DNA from: an uncultured Oxalobacteraceae bacterium
Lineage (GTDB): Bacteria; Pseudomonadota; Gammaproteobacteria; Burkholderiales; Burkholderiaceae_D
DNA length: 64,000 nt
Assembly (NCBI GenBank): GCA_903914535.1
Contig: CAIWPG010000140.1
Coordinates: forward strand, 1-64,000
Direction of reading: 5' to 3'
Both the position numbers and the translations under genes were made by a program. Positions within the stretch are counted from its first letter, which is position 1; every line of letters starts with the position of its first letter. The notes beneath the pieces are model-generated. The model made no database searches and had not been told where the DNA came from. It was given only the letters and a program-made list of their open reading frames with translations. Below, piece by piece: positions 1 through 8,574 of the stretch.

Positions 1-1
1 A

Positions 2-190
2 TTGAAGCAAGTGGCGGAAGTAATCGCCAATAGAAGTAAATTAAAAGTGCATGTGATGCTGGTGTTTTTTTTCTTTTGCGGCGGAGTCGTAGGAGCACTG
101 GGTTTTAGTACTATCGGGTTTATTTCGACGGTACCTTTAGCAATCGCATTAATTACCTTGTCGGTAGCACCGGTTTTTACCCGTCATTGA
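2..190 (+). CDS. 3' end of a membrane protein gene, possibly DUF1275/YoaK family (partial)
   Basis: An open frame enters from the left edge and stops at 188-190, so only the last 62 codons are visible and the start lies outside. The fragment has two hydrophobic segments rich in Gly, Phe and Val with a short turn between them and ends in Thr-Arg-His. This resembles the last helices of DUF1275 (YoaK-like) membrane proteins, but the fragment is too short for a firm family call. About 250 bp without a coding frame separate it from the 5S rRNA gene. Confidence 0.45.
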   Translation: MKQVAEVIANRSKLKVHVMLVFFFFCGGVVGALGFSTIGFISTVPLAIALITLSVAPVFTRH

Positions 191-316
191 ATTAACAGAC
201 AGGTTTTTCATTTGGCGTTAGTCTTTTTCCCTCCCGCATATCAGTGAAATTATTACCGATCTGCGAATAATGTGGCGCCGTTATGTTTATTTAATTAACC
301 CACGTTTAATTAATAC

Positions 317-345
317 TTGTGGCAAGTTAATAAGTCAGGTAGAAT
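317..345 (+). promoter_or_regulatory. Candidate sigma-70 promoter of the solitary 5S rRNA gene
   Basis: TTGTGG (317-322) and TAGAAT (340-345) are separated by 17 bp and lie about 100 bp upstream of the 5S gene on the same strand. No 23S gene lies between the coding remnant ending at 190 and the 5S gene, so the 5S needs its own promoter. This is a sequence match only; the rest of 191-443 shows nothing else. Confidence 0.4.
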
Positions 346-443
346 CCGGTCTCATTGAAAAAATGTTCTTTTTAGTTTTTTCGCCAGAATTTGGTAGTGT
401 GTGGCACTCAGAGTAATGAGTTCACACATCACCCGCCAGTTAT

Positions 444-557
444 GCTTGATGACCATAGCGATTTGGACCCACCCCTTCCCATCCCGAACAGGACCGTGAA
501 ACGAATCTGCGCCAATGATAGTGCTGCAACCAGTGTGAAAGTAGGTTATCGTCAGGC
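444..557 (+). rRNA. rrf: 5S ribosomal RNA (solitary copy)
   Basis: The stretch contains the conserved 5S core CCCATCCCGAACAGGACCG and the 3' segment GTGAAAGTAGGTTATCGTC typical of betaproteobacterial 5S rRNA. The 5' end (GCTTGATGA) pairs with the 3' end (TCGTCAGGC) to form helix I with G-U wobbles, which sets the ends within a few bases. No 16S, 23S or tRNA gene lies near it in the window. A strong intrinsic terminator follows 14 bp downstream. The helix around 459-466 and 501-508 looks diverged from the usual family pattern, so this may be a variant copy. Confidence 0.9.
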
Positions 558-570
558 TGTTATTCCAAAA

Positions 571-603
571 AACCCCCGCTAAGCAATTAGCGGGGGTTTT
601 TTC
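571..603 (+). terminator. Intrinsic terminator of the 5S rRNA gene
   Basis: A perfect 10-bp stem (CCCCCGCTAA / TTAGCGGGGG) with a GCAA loop is followed by a run of six T. It ends transcription just after the 5S gene. The following spacer up to 802 holds no feature I can support. Confidence 0.93.
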
Positions 604-802
604 TTTGAATTTTTAGTTTTTAACGGTTAAAGTTAGACCAGACGGATCTTAAATAAGTTATTCGGGACAACTATTCAGGATATGACCCTGATTGCTTGTG
701 ATCCGGCCCGCAATAAGCAGCATGCATGGCATTGCTGTCTTTTTTCGTACTTTGCCGAAATTTTTCATTTAATCAGATAAACACAGATAACCGGAGTTTA
801 AT

Positions 803-1705
803 TTGACGCTTCCATCCATTGCATTTGTAGGGTTAGGTTTAATGGGCCAGCCTATGGCTTGCCGTTTACTATCTGCCGGATTTCCGGTGACGGTGTGGAA
901 CCGCACACCATCAAGGGCTGCTCCCTGCGTTGCGCTGGGAGCCAGGCTTGCCGCTTCTGTTACTGAGGCGGTGCAGCAGGCTCAGATCGTAATTACGATG
1001 CTGGAAGCGGGTCCTGTAGTTCATGCATTGCTGTCTCAGTGCGTTGATGCGATGCTTCCCGGCACACTGGTGATTGATATGAGTTCAACGCAACAGGCAG
1101 AAGCGCTTGTGTTGCACCAGATGCTTACTGCGCATGGCGTGGCATTTATGGATGCGCCGGTATCGGGAGGTGTGGTGGGTGCCGAAGCGGGCAGCCTTGC
1201 CATTATGGCAGGTGCTGCTGAGTCGGATTATATGCGTGCACAATCTGTCTTTGAGGTCTTGGGTAAGCCCACCCGGGTAGGTTTGCCCGGCTCGGGACAG
1301 TTAGCTAAATTGTGTAATCAGTTGATTGTCGGTGGAACATTAAATTTAATAGCAGAAGCCCTGTTATTGGCTCAGGCTGGCGGCGCTGACCCGGCTGCGG
1401 TCAGAACAGCATTGCGTGGCGGTTTTGCTGAAAGCCGGATACTGGAAGTGCATGGACAGCGTATGCTGGACCGGAATTTTTTACCAGGTGGTCAGGTAAA
1501 AAGTCAGTATAAAGATATGGAAAACGTCATGAAGGCGGCTCAGGCCATGCAGTTGCACTTACCCCAAGCACAGCTGATCACCGCTTTGTATGGACAACTG
1601 ATGCCGCTACATCCGACGGCAGATCAGTCGGCAGCCTTGCTGGCATGTGAAATGAATAATCCAGGCCTGAGATTAGGGCAAAAAGCGGATCAGTTACCGG
1701 AATAA
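803..1705 (+). CDS. NAD(P)-dependent beta-hydroxyacid dehydrogenase (GarR/MmsB-like)
   Basis: The 300-residue product belongs to the 3-hydroxyisobutyrate / 2-hydroxy-3-oxopropionate (tartronate semialdehyde) reductase family, which oxidises or reduces short beta-hydroxyacids with NAD(P). The N-terminus has the Rossmann motif GLGLMG (residues 11-16) with PMA after it. The substrate-binding DAPVSGGVVGAEAG and the catalytic-Lys segment GSGQLAKLCNQ follow in the expected order, and an all-alpha C-terminal domain completes the fold. The start is TTG at 803, preceded by CCGGAG. Length is normal for the family. The exact substrate cannot be read from sequence; GarR, MmsB and GlxR share these motifs. 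It stands alone between the 5S gene and the molybdoenzyme gene. Confidence 0.85.
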   Translation: MTLPSIAFVGLGLMGQPMACRLLSAGFPVTVWNRTPSRAAPCVALGARLAASVTEAVQQAQIVITMLEAGPVVHALLSQCVDAMLPGTLVIDMSSTQQAEALVLHQMLTAHGVAFMDAPVSGGVVGAEAGSLAIMAGAAESDYMRAQSVFEVLGKPTRVGLPGSGQLAKLCNQLIVGGTLNLIAEALLLAQAGGADPAAVRTALRGGFAESRILEVHGQRMLDRNFLPGGQVKSQYKDMENVMKAAQAMQLHLPQAQLITALYGQLMPLHPTADQSAALLACEMNNPGLRLGQKADQLPE

Positions 1706-1812
1706 AACAGTCTGAATTTTGTTACGCGGTGATTGCACAGTGATTGATGCTGATTTCTGCGGCAGGATGGTGTGCTGAAAATAAATATAACTTTCCTCTA
1801 TTGAAAACGAAT

Positions 1813-3906
1813 ATGACATCCTTTCAAGTAAAAGCAGTTTGTCCGCACGATTGCCCTGATACGTGTGCCCTGTTAGTGACCGTGAATGATGGCATTGCAA
1901 CCGAGGTGAAGGGCAATCCGGATCATCCGACGACAGGAGGGGTATTGTGTACCAAAGTCGCCCGTTATACTGAACGCACGTATCATCCGGATCGTTTGCT
2001 TTATCCGCAAAAACGTATCGGTAAAAAAGGCGAAGGTCGTTTTGAGCGTATCAGCTGGGATGAGGCAATTGCGGCTATTACGGCGAAGCTTAAAAATATC
2101 GTTGCAGTGAATCCTGAGGGTTTGCTGCCGTATAGTTATGCCGGAACCATGGGCCTGGTCCAGGGTGAGTCTGTGGCACAGCGATTTTTTAATAAAGTGG
2201 GCGCATCCTTATTGGATCGTACTATTTGTGCATCGGCCGGGGCTGCGGGATATAAGTACACGGTGGGTGCCAGTATTGGTACTGATCTGGAGCAGGTTCA
2301 GCATGCCAGACTGATTATTATCTGGGGTTCTAATCCTATTGCCTCCAGTGTGCATTTTTGGATGCGCGCTCAGGAAGCCAAACGCTCCGGTGCACGTTTA
2401 ATTGCGATTGACCCTTATCGTTCCTTAACTGCTGAAAAATGCCATCAACACATTGCTTTGTTGCCTGGTACTGATGCGGCGCTGGCTCTGGGTCTGATGC
2501 ATGTCTTGATCAAAGAAGAATTGATTGACCGGGATTATATCGGGCAGTACACGCTGGGTTTTGAACAATTAGCCGAACGTGCGGCGGAATGGACGCCGGA
2601 GCGGGTAGCTGAAGTATGTGGAATTACCGTTGATGAAGTCGTTCAGCTGGCGCGGGATTATGGAAACGGGTGTCGCGAAGGTGCGACACTGATCCGCTTA
2701 AATTACGGTGTGCAGCGGGTGCGTGGCGGCGGTATGGCGGTACGTAATATCGCTTGTCTCCCTGCATTAACGGGTGCATGGCGCAACCCGGCCGGTGGTG
2801 CTCTGTTGTCTCTGTCCGGTGCCTTTCCAAAGAATAATGCTGCCTTACACCGGCCTGACTTACTTGCTCCTGGTATGGCACCGCGTACTATCAATATGAA
2901 TGAGATAGGGGATGCCTTGTTGCAGCCTGCCAGCACTGAATTTGGTCCTGAAATTACGGGGCTGATCGTTTATAACTCCAACCCTGTTGCAGTAGCTCCC
3001 GATTCGGGAAAGGTAGCGCAAGGTTTTGCTCGCGAGGATTTATTTACTGTCGTGCTGGAGCATTTTCAGACGGATACGGCCGATTACGCAGATATTTTAT
3101 TGCCGGCTACAACGCAGCTTGAGCATACCGATGTGCATTCAACCTATGGCCATTACTACATGATGGCAAATAATGCGGCCATTCAGCCTTTGGGTGAAGC
3201 GAAACCCAATAGTGAAATTTTCCGCTTGATTGCAAAAGGCATGGGGTTCGATGATGCTTGTTTTAGTGAAACAGACGACCAGATTGCAGCTACGGCATTC
3301 CGTACTGATACGGTAAATGCAGTGCATTTTGACTGGGAATTTCTTAAAAAAAATGGCTGGCAAAAATTAATTATGCCGGATGCGCCATTTGCTCATGGTA
3401 ATTTTCTGACGCCATCCGGAAAATGTGAATTCTATTCTGAGTCTATGTTGCAGCATGGTCTGGATCCTTTGCCGTGTTTTATTCCTCCGTATGAATCGGT
3501 CGCGAGTAATGCGGTTTTGGCGCAACAGTTTCCATTAGCAATGATTTCGCCGCCTGCACGTAATTTTATGAATTCGACTTTTGTTAATGTAAAAAGTTTA
3601 CGTGACACAGAAGGAGAGCCGCATTTAGATATGCATCCGGAAGATGCCGCTGCCCGTGTGATTGTGACAGGTGATATGGTGCGTATCTTTAATCAGCGTG
3701 GCAGCATGCAGGCACGGGTGCGTGTGACGGATAAAGCCCGTAAGGGATTGGTAGTCGGTCTTTCCATCTGGTGGAAAAAATTGGCGGGTGACGGTCAGAA
3801 TGCTAATGCGGTGACGAGCCAGAAGTTAGCTGATATGGGCGGCGGCGCTACTTTTTATGATGTGTTAGTCGAGGTGGAAAAAAGTACCGTAGTTTTGTCG
3901 GCGTAG
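1813..3906 (+). CDS. Molybdopterin oxidoreductase, DMSO reductase superfamily
   Basis: This 697-residue protein has an N-terminal [4Fe-4S]-type cysteine set (C10, C14, C18, C46, in CPHDCPDTC and VLCTK). The bis-MGD binding domains of the superfamily follow (for example IWGSNP, LLPGTDAALALG, and the C-terminal dinucleotide-binding domain with AMISPPARNFMNST). It has no twin-arginine or Sec signal, so it is probably cytoplasmic. The frame is open upstream to 1744, but ATG 1813 starts the conserved family N-terminus; the extra 23 residues look non-conserved. No electron-transfer subunit or chaperone gene is adjacent. The substrate is unknown. Confidence 0.85.
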   Translation: MTSFQVKAVCPHDCPDTCALLVTVNDGIATEVKGNPDHPTTGGVLCTKVARYTERTYHPDRLLYPQKRIGKKGEGRFERISWDEAIAAITAKLKNIVAVNPEGLLPYSYAGTMGLVQGESVAQRFFNKVGASLLDRTICASAGAAGYKYTVGASIGTDLEQVQHARLIIIWGSNPIASSVHFWMRAQEAKRSGARLIAIDPYRSLTAEKCHQHIALLPGTDAALALGLMHVLIKEELIDRDYIGQYTLGFEQLAERAAEWTPERVAEVCGITVDEVVQLARDYGNGCREGATLIRLNYGVQRVRGGGMAVRNIACLPALTGAWRNPAGGALLSLSGAFPKNNAALHRPDLLAPGMAPRTINMNEIGDALLQPASTEFGPEITGLIVYNSNPVAVAPDSGKVAQGFAREDLFTVVLEHFQTDTADYADILLPATTQLEHTDVHSTYGHYYMMANNAAIQPLGEAKPNSEIFRLIAKGMGFDDACFSETDDQIAATAFRTDTVNAVHFDWEFLKKNGWQKLIMPDAPFAHGNFLTPSGKCEFYSESMLQHGLDPLPCFIPPYESVASNAVLAQQFPLAMISPPARNFMNSTFVNVKSLRDTEGEPHLDMHPEDAAARVIVTGDMVRIFNQRGSMQARVRVTDKARKGLVVGLSIWWKKLAGDGQNANAVTSQKLADMGGGATFYDVLVEVEKSTVVLSA

Positions 3907-4024
3907 TTTTTTATTGTGCACTGTGCTAAAAATTTTCCGGGCTCAGTCCGGTTGTGGTCCGGATTTAACCGGCTGTCGTTTGTAAAATTAACTGAACAGT
4001 ACTCTTGTTTGAATGTCTAACTGG

Positions 4025-4116
4025 CGGGAGCCTGCCGGGCTCAGGGTGTCGAAATGAAAAATCGATCAGGTGAGGCGGATTTTGCAGCCGGTGATTCTTA
4101 AGTCCGACAGGCTCCT
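4025..4116. repeat. Small element with imperfect terminal inverted repeats (MITE-like)
   Basis: The left end GGAGCCTGCCGGGCT and the inverse of the right end, GGAGCCTGTCGGACT, match at 13 of 15 positions and enclose about 92 bp. A third copy of the right-end sequence lies at 4245-4259 in the opposite orientation. The interior has no gene. Symmetric ends with a short non-coding interior fit a miniature inverted-repeat element or an insertion-sequence remnant. Confidence 0.5.
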
Positions 4117-4244
4117 AGAGTAGATGCTCAATTTCAGTGAAACTGCTTGCGGCAATACGTGTATCTGCCGTACGATTTACTGCGAAGAATTGTGCCGGGT
4201 TTTAGCTGTAAATTTTTAGCTATGCATTGAGCAATACCCAAGCC

Positions 4245-4259
4245 AGGAGCCTGTCGGAC
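4245..4259. repeat. 15-bp inverted copy of the repeat end at 4102-4116
   Basis: AGGAGCCTGTCGGAC here is the exact reverse complement of 4102-4116. It lies about 105 bp upstream of the acyl-CoA ligase start and overlaps the non-conserved upstream extension of that reading frame. Together with 4025-4116 it makes three related ends within 235 bp. The remaining spacer 3907-4364 holds no gene. Confidence 0.6.
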
Positions 4260-4364
4260 AAAAAAGTTATCAGTATTAAGTGCGGGTCGTATTGTGTCCG
4301 TCCGTCAGCTCATCCCACCACAGATCACAGACATCAGATCAAAGATCAGAGACAAGAGGATAGT

Positions 4365-6116
4365 ATGGATAAAATACGAGACAAGGTTGTTACCGGTACA
4401 GCCGGTACGGCGACAGATAAAATTTGGTTAAAATCGTATCCGCGGGGGGTGCCGGCGGAGATTGATTTATCTCAGTATCATTCCCTGCCGCAGTTATTTA
4501 CAGAATGTTTTACCAGTTATGCTACACGTAGTGCGTTTATATGCATGGATAACTCGATCAGCTATGCAGAGTTAGATGCCATGTCGTTAAAACTGGCTGC
4601 CTGGTTACAGCACCAGGGTTTAAACAAGGGTGCGCGCGTTGCTATTATGATGCCTAACGTGTTGCAATATCCGGTCGCGATGGTTGCGATATTGCGCGCC
4701 GGGCTGACCGTGGTCAATGTGAATCCTTTGTATACGCCACGTGAATTACAACATCAACTGAATGACTCCGGTGCAGAAGCAATTTTTATTCTTGAAAATT
4801 TTGCGACTACGCTGGAACAAGTCATCGTCAATACATCGATTAAACATGTCGTTGTCGCCAGTATGGGTGATTTGCTGGGAATGAAAGGAACTGTTGTAAA
4901 TTTAGTGGTACGCCATGTAAAAAAAATGGTGCCGCCTTATTCATTACCAACAGCCTTGCGTTTTAATCATGTCATCAGTGAAGGAGAACGGCTCAAGTTG
5001 CTGCCTGTCGATATACAGATGGAGGATGTCGCCTTTTTGCAGTACACCGGCGGAACTACCGGTATCTCAAAAGGTGCGATGTTGACGCATCGCAATATGA
5101 TTGCAAACGTGCTTCAGGCCGATGCCTGGTTTCAGACCGTACTGGAGCATCACCCGGTTCAGCAGCAATTGATTATGGTATGTGCTTTGCCGCTGTATCA
5201 TATTTTTGCGCTGACGACGTGCGGATTGATGGGGTTTCGTCTGGGAGCCGTTAATTTATTGATTCCGAATCCGCGTGATATTGAGGGATTTATTAAGGAA
5301 TTGGCCAAATATAGCGTCGATATGTTCCCTGCAGTGAATACCTTGTATAACGGTTTAATGAATAATCCGGGATTTGGTAAGTTGGATTTTTCTCGTCTGA
5401 AGGTGAGTATGGGCGGTGGTATGGCGGTGCAGAAAGTGGTTGCTGACCGCTGGTTTAATATTACCGGGTGTCCGATTGTTGAAGGATATGGTTTGTCTGA
5501 AACGTCGCCTATTGTATCGGCGAATCCGTTTACCTCATCAGAGTATTCCGGCACGATAGGATTACCTTTGCCGTCAACGGAAATCACTATTCTTGATGAC
5601 GACGGTGTTGTGGTTGCGCTGGGTGTGGCGGGTGAAATTGCGGTTCGCGGTCCGCAGGTTATGGCCGGATACTGGAAACGTCCCGATGAAACAGCGAAGG
5701 TTATGACATCCGATGGATTTTTTAAAACAGGTGATATTGGCATCATGGATGCACGTGGTCATACCACTATTGTGGATCGTAAAAAAGATATGATTCTGGT
5801 TTCTGGTTTTAATGTGTATCCGAATGAGGTTGAGGGTGTCGTCGCTATGCATCCGGGGGTATCAGAGTGTGCTTGTGTTGGTGTTGCTGATGCTAATTCC
5901 GGTGAAGCTGTTAAATTGTATGTTGTTAAAAAAGATCCGGAACTGACGCTGGAAATGCTGGCCGATTATTGCAAGCATGAGCTTACCGGCTATAAGCGGC
6001 CTAAGTATATTGAGTTCCGGACTGACCTGCCTAAAACCAATGTGGGTAAGATATTGCGGCGTCAGCTCAGATCGGAAGGCACAGCTGAAAAAGCGAATGA
6101 AAAAAGAATTGCATAG
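4365..6116 (+). CDS. fadD: Long-chain fatty acid--CoA ligase (FadD-like)
   Basis: The product (583 residues) activates fatty acids to acyl-CoA through an acyl-adenylate, the entry step to beta-oxidation. The ANL-superfamily motifs are in order: the P-loop YTGGTTGISKGAMLTHRN, the adenine site GYGLSETSP, the hinge region with GDIG and DRKKDMI, and the C-terminal catalytic Lys segment KTNVGKILRR. I chose ATG 4365, preceded by AAGAGGA, over the open frame reaching back to 4227, because the upstream part runs through a repeat and is not FadD-like. It is monocistronic. The chain-length preference is inferred from similarity to FadD. Confidence 0.9.
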   Translation: MDKIRDKVVTGTAGTATDKIWLKSYPRGVPAEIDLSQYHSLPQLFTECFTSYATRSAFICMDNSISYAELDAMSLKLAAWLQHQGLNKGARVAIMMPNVLQYPVAMVAILRAGLTVVNVNPLYTPRELQHQLNDSGAEAIFILENFATTLEQVIVNTSIKHVVVASMGDLLGMKGTVVNLVVRHVKKMVPPYSLPTALRFNHVISEGERLKLLPVDIQMEDVAFLQYTGGTTGISKGAMLTHRNMIANVLQADAWFQTVLEHHPVQQQLIMVCALPLYHIFALTTCGLMGFRLGAVNLLIPNPRDIEGFIKELAKYSVDMFPAVNTLYNGLMNNPGFGKLDFSRLKVSMGGGMAVQKVVADRWFNITGCPIVEGYGLSETSPIVSANPFTSSEYSGTIGLPLPSTEITILDDDGVVVALGVAGEIAVRGPQVMAGYWKRPDETAKVMTSDGFFKTGDIGIMDARGHTTIVDRKKDMILVSGFNVYPNEVEGVVAMHPGVSECACVGVADANSGEAVKLYVVKKDPELTLEMLADYCKHELTGYKRPKYIEFRTDLPKTNVGKILRRQLRSEGTAEKANEKRIA

Positions 6117-6195
6117 TAGTTTACGCGTTGCGGTAGTGTGTTGTAATTGTCAGAAAAATTACAGGGTGTGCGGACTTTTTTGTGTCTTATTTTCT

Positions 6196-6222
6196 CACCG
6201 GTGCCGTTATGCTGCACCGGTG
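6196..6222. terminator. Hairpin between convergent genes
   Basis: A perfect 9-bp stem CACCGGTGC / GCACCGGTG with a 9-nt loop sits in the 143-bp gap between the converging fadD and rhodanese genes. It lacks a strong T-run on either side, so a terminator role for both genes is inferred from position. Confidence 0.45.
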
Positions 6223-6259
6223 GGGATTTCGTGTTTTTGTCGTTGATTACCAGAATTAG

Positions 6260-7918
6260 TTAGTTGTGTTCAGATTCAGATTGTCCCAGCACGAAAAATC
6301 CGTGTGTGCCATCAAGTCGTAGCTGCTCCACCAGACCTGCTTCCCAGTCCAGATAAGCTTGCATGGCTTCTGCTGCATTGTCGTTTCCTTCATAAGGCCG
6401 CCGATAGCGATCAATACGTGGTGATACTAATGCAGATTCACCGGTTTCCAGTGGTAATCCTGCTGCTATCCATGCTTGTGTGCCACCTTCCAGCAGCGTT
6501 ACGGGCTTGCCGCTGAGGCGCTGTAATTCATCAACTACATAGACGGATAAGCGGCCGGTGTCACAGGTGACTACGTAGCCTTGCGCTTCGGGGAGTTGCT
6601 TCAGTGCGCTTGTCAGTTGTGAGCGCAATACAAATCGGGCTCCCGGAATATGCCCCCTGACGTAGCTGGCACTGCCGGAGAAATCCAGTAGCAATGTCGT
6701 GTTTTTTTGTTCCGAATCTGCTAACAGCCAGCTGGCTAACTCTGTGGCTTGTATAGTGTCGACACAGGGTGCGGTGAGGCAGGGAGGCTGCCAGTGGCCT
6801 GTCTCACAAAATACCGTGGCTGGTTCCGGCTCATTCAGCACATACACCTCCCATGCCATTTGTGCCAGCCAGGAAGCTGTCATATTGGCACGTACCCCAT
6901 CGTCATCGGCCAGTACGATGCGTGCGCCGCGAACGCTGGCATTGGCTTCAGTTTCCTGCACTAACTGACCACCGGGAGCACAGGCAAAGCCGGGCAGATG
7001 TCCGGCGCGATATTCTTCCGGAGTGCGTACATCGAACAGGTAGGTAGTCCGGTCTGGTTGTGCGCGCAATACAGACAGTTCATTCAGCGTGATATGTCGG
7101 ACGCCAGCTCGTCCGGCAAGCTTGAAGGCATTTTGCGCTGCTTGCTGTTGTACTGCGGCTGTAACCGGGCCGAAGCAACGTGTTTGCCCGTGCTCCAGTG
7201 TTTGCCCGGCCAGTGTCCAGCCTATAGTACCGTTGCGCAGAGCATGCACCTGGTTGGGTATGCCCGCATTCAGTAATGACTGTGTACCGATGATGCTGCG
7301 GGTGCGACCGGCGCAGTTAACAATGACCCTGGTTTCTTTACGTGCAGCCAGTGCGCCGGCACGTAATGCCAGTTCTGCACCGGGTACGCTGACAGAACCG
7401 GGAATATTCATGTTGTTGTATTCATCAAAGCGGCGTGCATCCAATACAACTATATCGGCATTGCTTTCAATGAGTGCCAGTACTTCCTGTGCCGATAGCG
7501 ACGGTGTATGCACGCGGGCTTCAACCAGTTCACCAAATGCTTTGCTGGGAGCATTCACATCCTGGAATATTTCGCCTCCGGCTGCGCGCCAGCCGGATAG
7601 TCCGTCTTCCAGGATGGCGATATTGGTGTAGCCTAAGGTGTGCAGACGCTGTGCCGCCAGTGTGGATAACCCTTCACCGTTATCCAGCACCACAATCGCG
7701 GTGCTCAGGCGCGGGATGCGTGAGTATGCATCCAGTTCTATCCTCCCCAACGGTAAATTGGCGGCAAACAGGGGATGACCGAGTGCATGGGGTGCTTCTT
7801 CGCGTACATCCAGTAAGGCGATTTCTTGTTTTGATAACAGCGCATCACGTACTGAGAGTGTGGAGCGCAGTGGCGGGTGAAACGGCATTATGGCGGGCAG
7901 TGTCGTAGTCGGTGTCAT
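6260..7918 (-). CDS. Four-domain rhodanese-like sulfurtransferase
   Basis: The 552-residue protein consists of four consecutive rhodanese-like domains. Domain 2 carries a catalytic cysteine (C202 in VNCAGRTRS) and domain 4 another (C452 in VTCDTGRLS). The corresponding loops of domains 1 (VLDNGEG) and 3 (LADDDGV) have Asp instead of Cys, so two domains are probably inactive. Rhodaneses move sulfane sulfur, for example from persulfides or thiosulfate. The start codon overlaps the stop of the upstream cysteine dioxygenase gene by 4 bp (7915-7918), which implies translational coupling and a joint role in thiol and sulfur metabolism. There is no signal peptide. Confidence 0.87.
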   Translation of the reverse strand: MTPTTTLPAIMPFHPPLRSTLSVRDALLSKQEIALLDVREEAPHALGHPLFAANLPLGRIELDAYSRIPRLSTAIVVLDNGEGLSTLAAQRLHTLGYTNIAILEDGLSGWRAAGGEIFQDVNAPSKAFGELVEARVHTPSLSAQEVLALIESNADIVVLDARRFDEYNNMNIPGSVSVPGAELALRAGALAARKETRVIVNCAGRTRSIIGTQSLLNAGIPNQVHALRNGTIGWTLAGQTLEHGQTRCFGPVTAAVQQQAAQNAFKLAGRAGVRHITLNELSVLRAQPDRTTYLFDVRTPEEYRAGHLPGFACAPGGQLVQETEANASVRGARIVLADDDGVRANMTASWLAQMAWEVYVLNEPEPATVFCETGHWQPPCLTAPCVDTIQATELASWLLADSEQKNTTLLLDFSGSASYVRGHIPGARFVLRSQLTSALKQLPEAQGYVVTCDTGRLSVYVVDELQRLSGKPVTLLEGGTQAWIAAGLPLETGESALVSPRIDRYRRPYEGNDNAAEAMQAYLDWEAGLVEQLRLDGTHGFFVLGQSESEHN

Positions 7919-8505
7919 GGCGTGGCGGTATCCGCAGAAAAATTCCAGATATTGGGTAAAGTGGTATTAACGTAGCCCGAAATAAAATCTTTCCGGATGC
8001 CGTCTTCTGAAAATACCGAGCGTTGCACTTCACCGATATTGGCGCCATAAACATGGATGCTGATGGAAACGCGATCCGTAAATGCATTGCTTACTTTATG
8101 CACATCACCGATACGCGGTGATACTGCTTCGACCATGCCGGGTTGCAGCTGTAGCGGCTTGCCATGCTCTTGCAGTGCACCATCCTGCCAGGTGTAGCTC
8201 TGGGCGGTTTCGGCGCCGCGTAGCATGCCTATCATGCCCCAGACGGTATGATTGTGTATGGGGGTGTGCTGACCGGGACCCCAGACAAAACTCACTACAG
8301 AAAAACGTCTTAGTGAGTCGGCATGCAGCAGATACTGCTGATAACGCAAGGGGTCCGGTCTGGCGTAGTCTTCCGGAAGCCAGTCGTCGTGAGTGACCAG
8401 GTTTTGCAATAATTGTGCTCCATGCTCCAGTATGTGTGGTTCGTCCTGATGCTGTTCCAGCATATCGGCAAACGCGGTAACAAAATCACGCAGACGTGTG
8501 TTCAT
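7915..8505 (-). CDS. Cysteine dioxygenase family protein (cupin)
   Basis: The 196-residue protein has the cupin metal ligands of thiol dioxygenases: H84 and H86 in HTPIHNHTVWG and H136 in GDVHKVSN. The family adds O2 to the thiol of cysteine, or of 3-mercaptopropionate in some bacterial members, to give a sulfinate using Fe(II). A Cys for the Cys-Tyr crosslink is not evident near the first motif (the residue after HTVW is Gly), as in bacterial CDOs. It is the first gene of a two-gene unit with the four-domain rhodanese. Cysteine versus mercaptopropionate specificity cannot be decided here. Confidence 0.85.
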   Translation of the reverse strand: MNTRLRDFVTAFADMLEQHQDEPHILEHGAQLLQNLVTHDDWLPEDYARPDPLRYQQYLLHADSLRRFSVVSFVWGPGQHTPIHNHTVWGMIGMLRGAETAQSYTWQDGALQEHGKPLQLQPGMVEAVSPRIGDVHKVSNAFTDRVSISIHVYGANIGEVQRSVFSEDGIRKDFISGYVNTTLPNIWNFSADTATP

Positions 8506-8574
8506 CCAGAATCTCCGGTTTGGGGGGCTTTATATTAAAGACTTATTGTTGATAATTTATTTAAGCTTATTTTA

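Noticed and set aside
391-582. Open frame of 63 codons across the 5S rRNA
   Set aside because: It lies on conserved 5S rRNA sequence and has no protein-like features.
5198-5746. 182-codon frame antisense to fadD
   Set aside because: It mirrors the coding bias of fadD, has no ribosome site and no recognisable domain.
7089-7631. 180-codon frame antisense to the rhodanese gene
   Set aside because: A shadow of a well-supported gene; its composition is that of the reverse complement.
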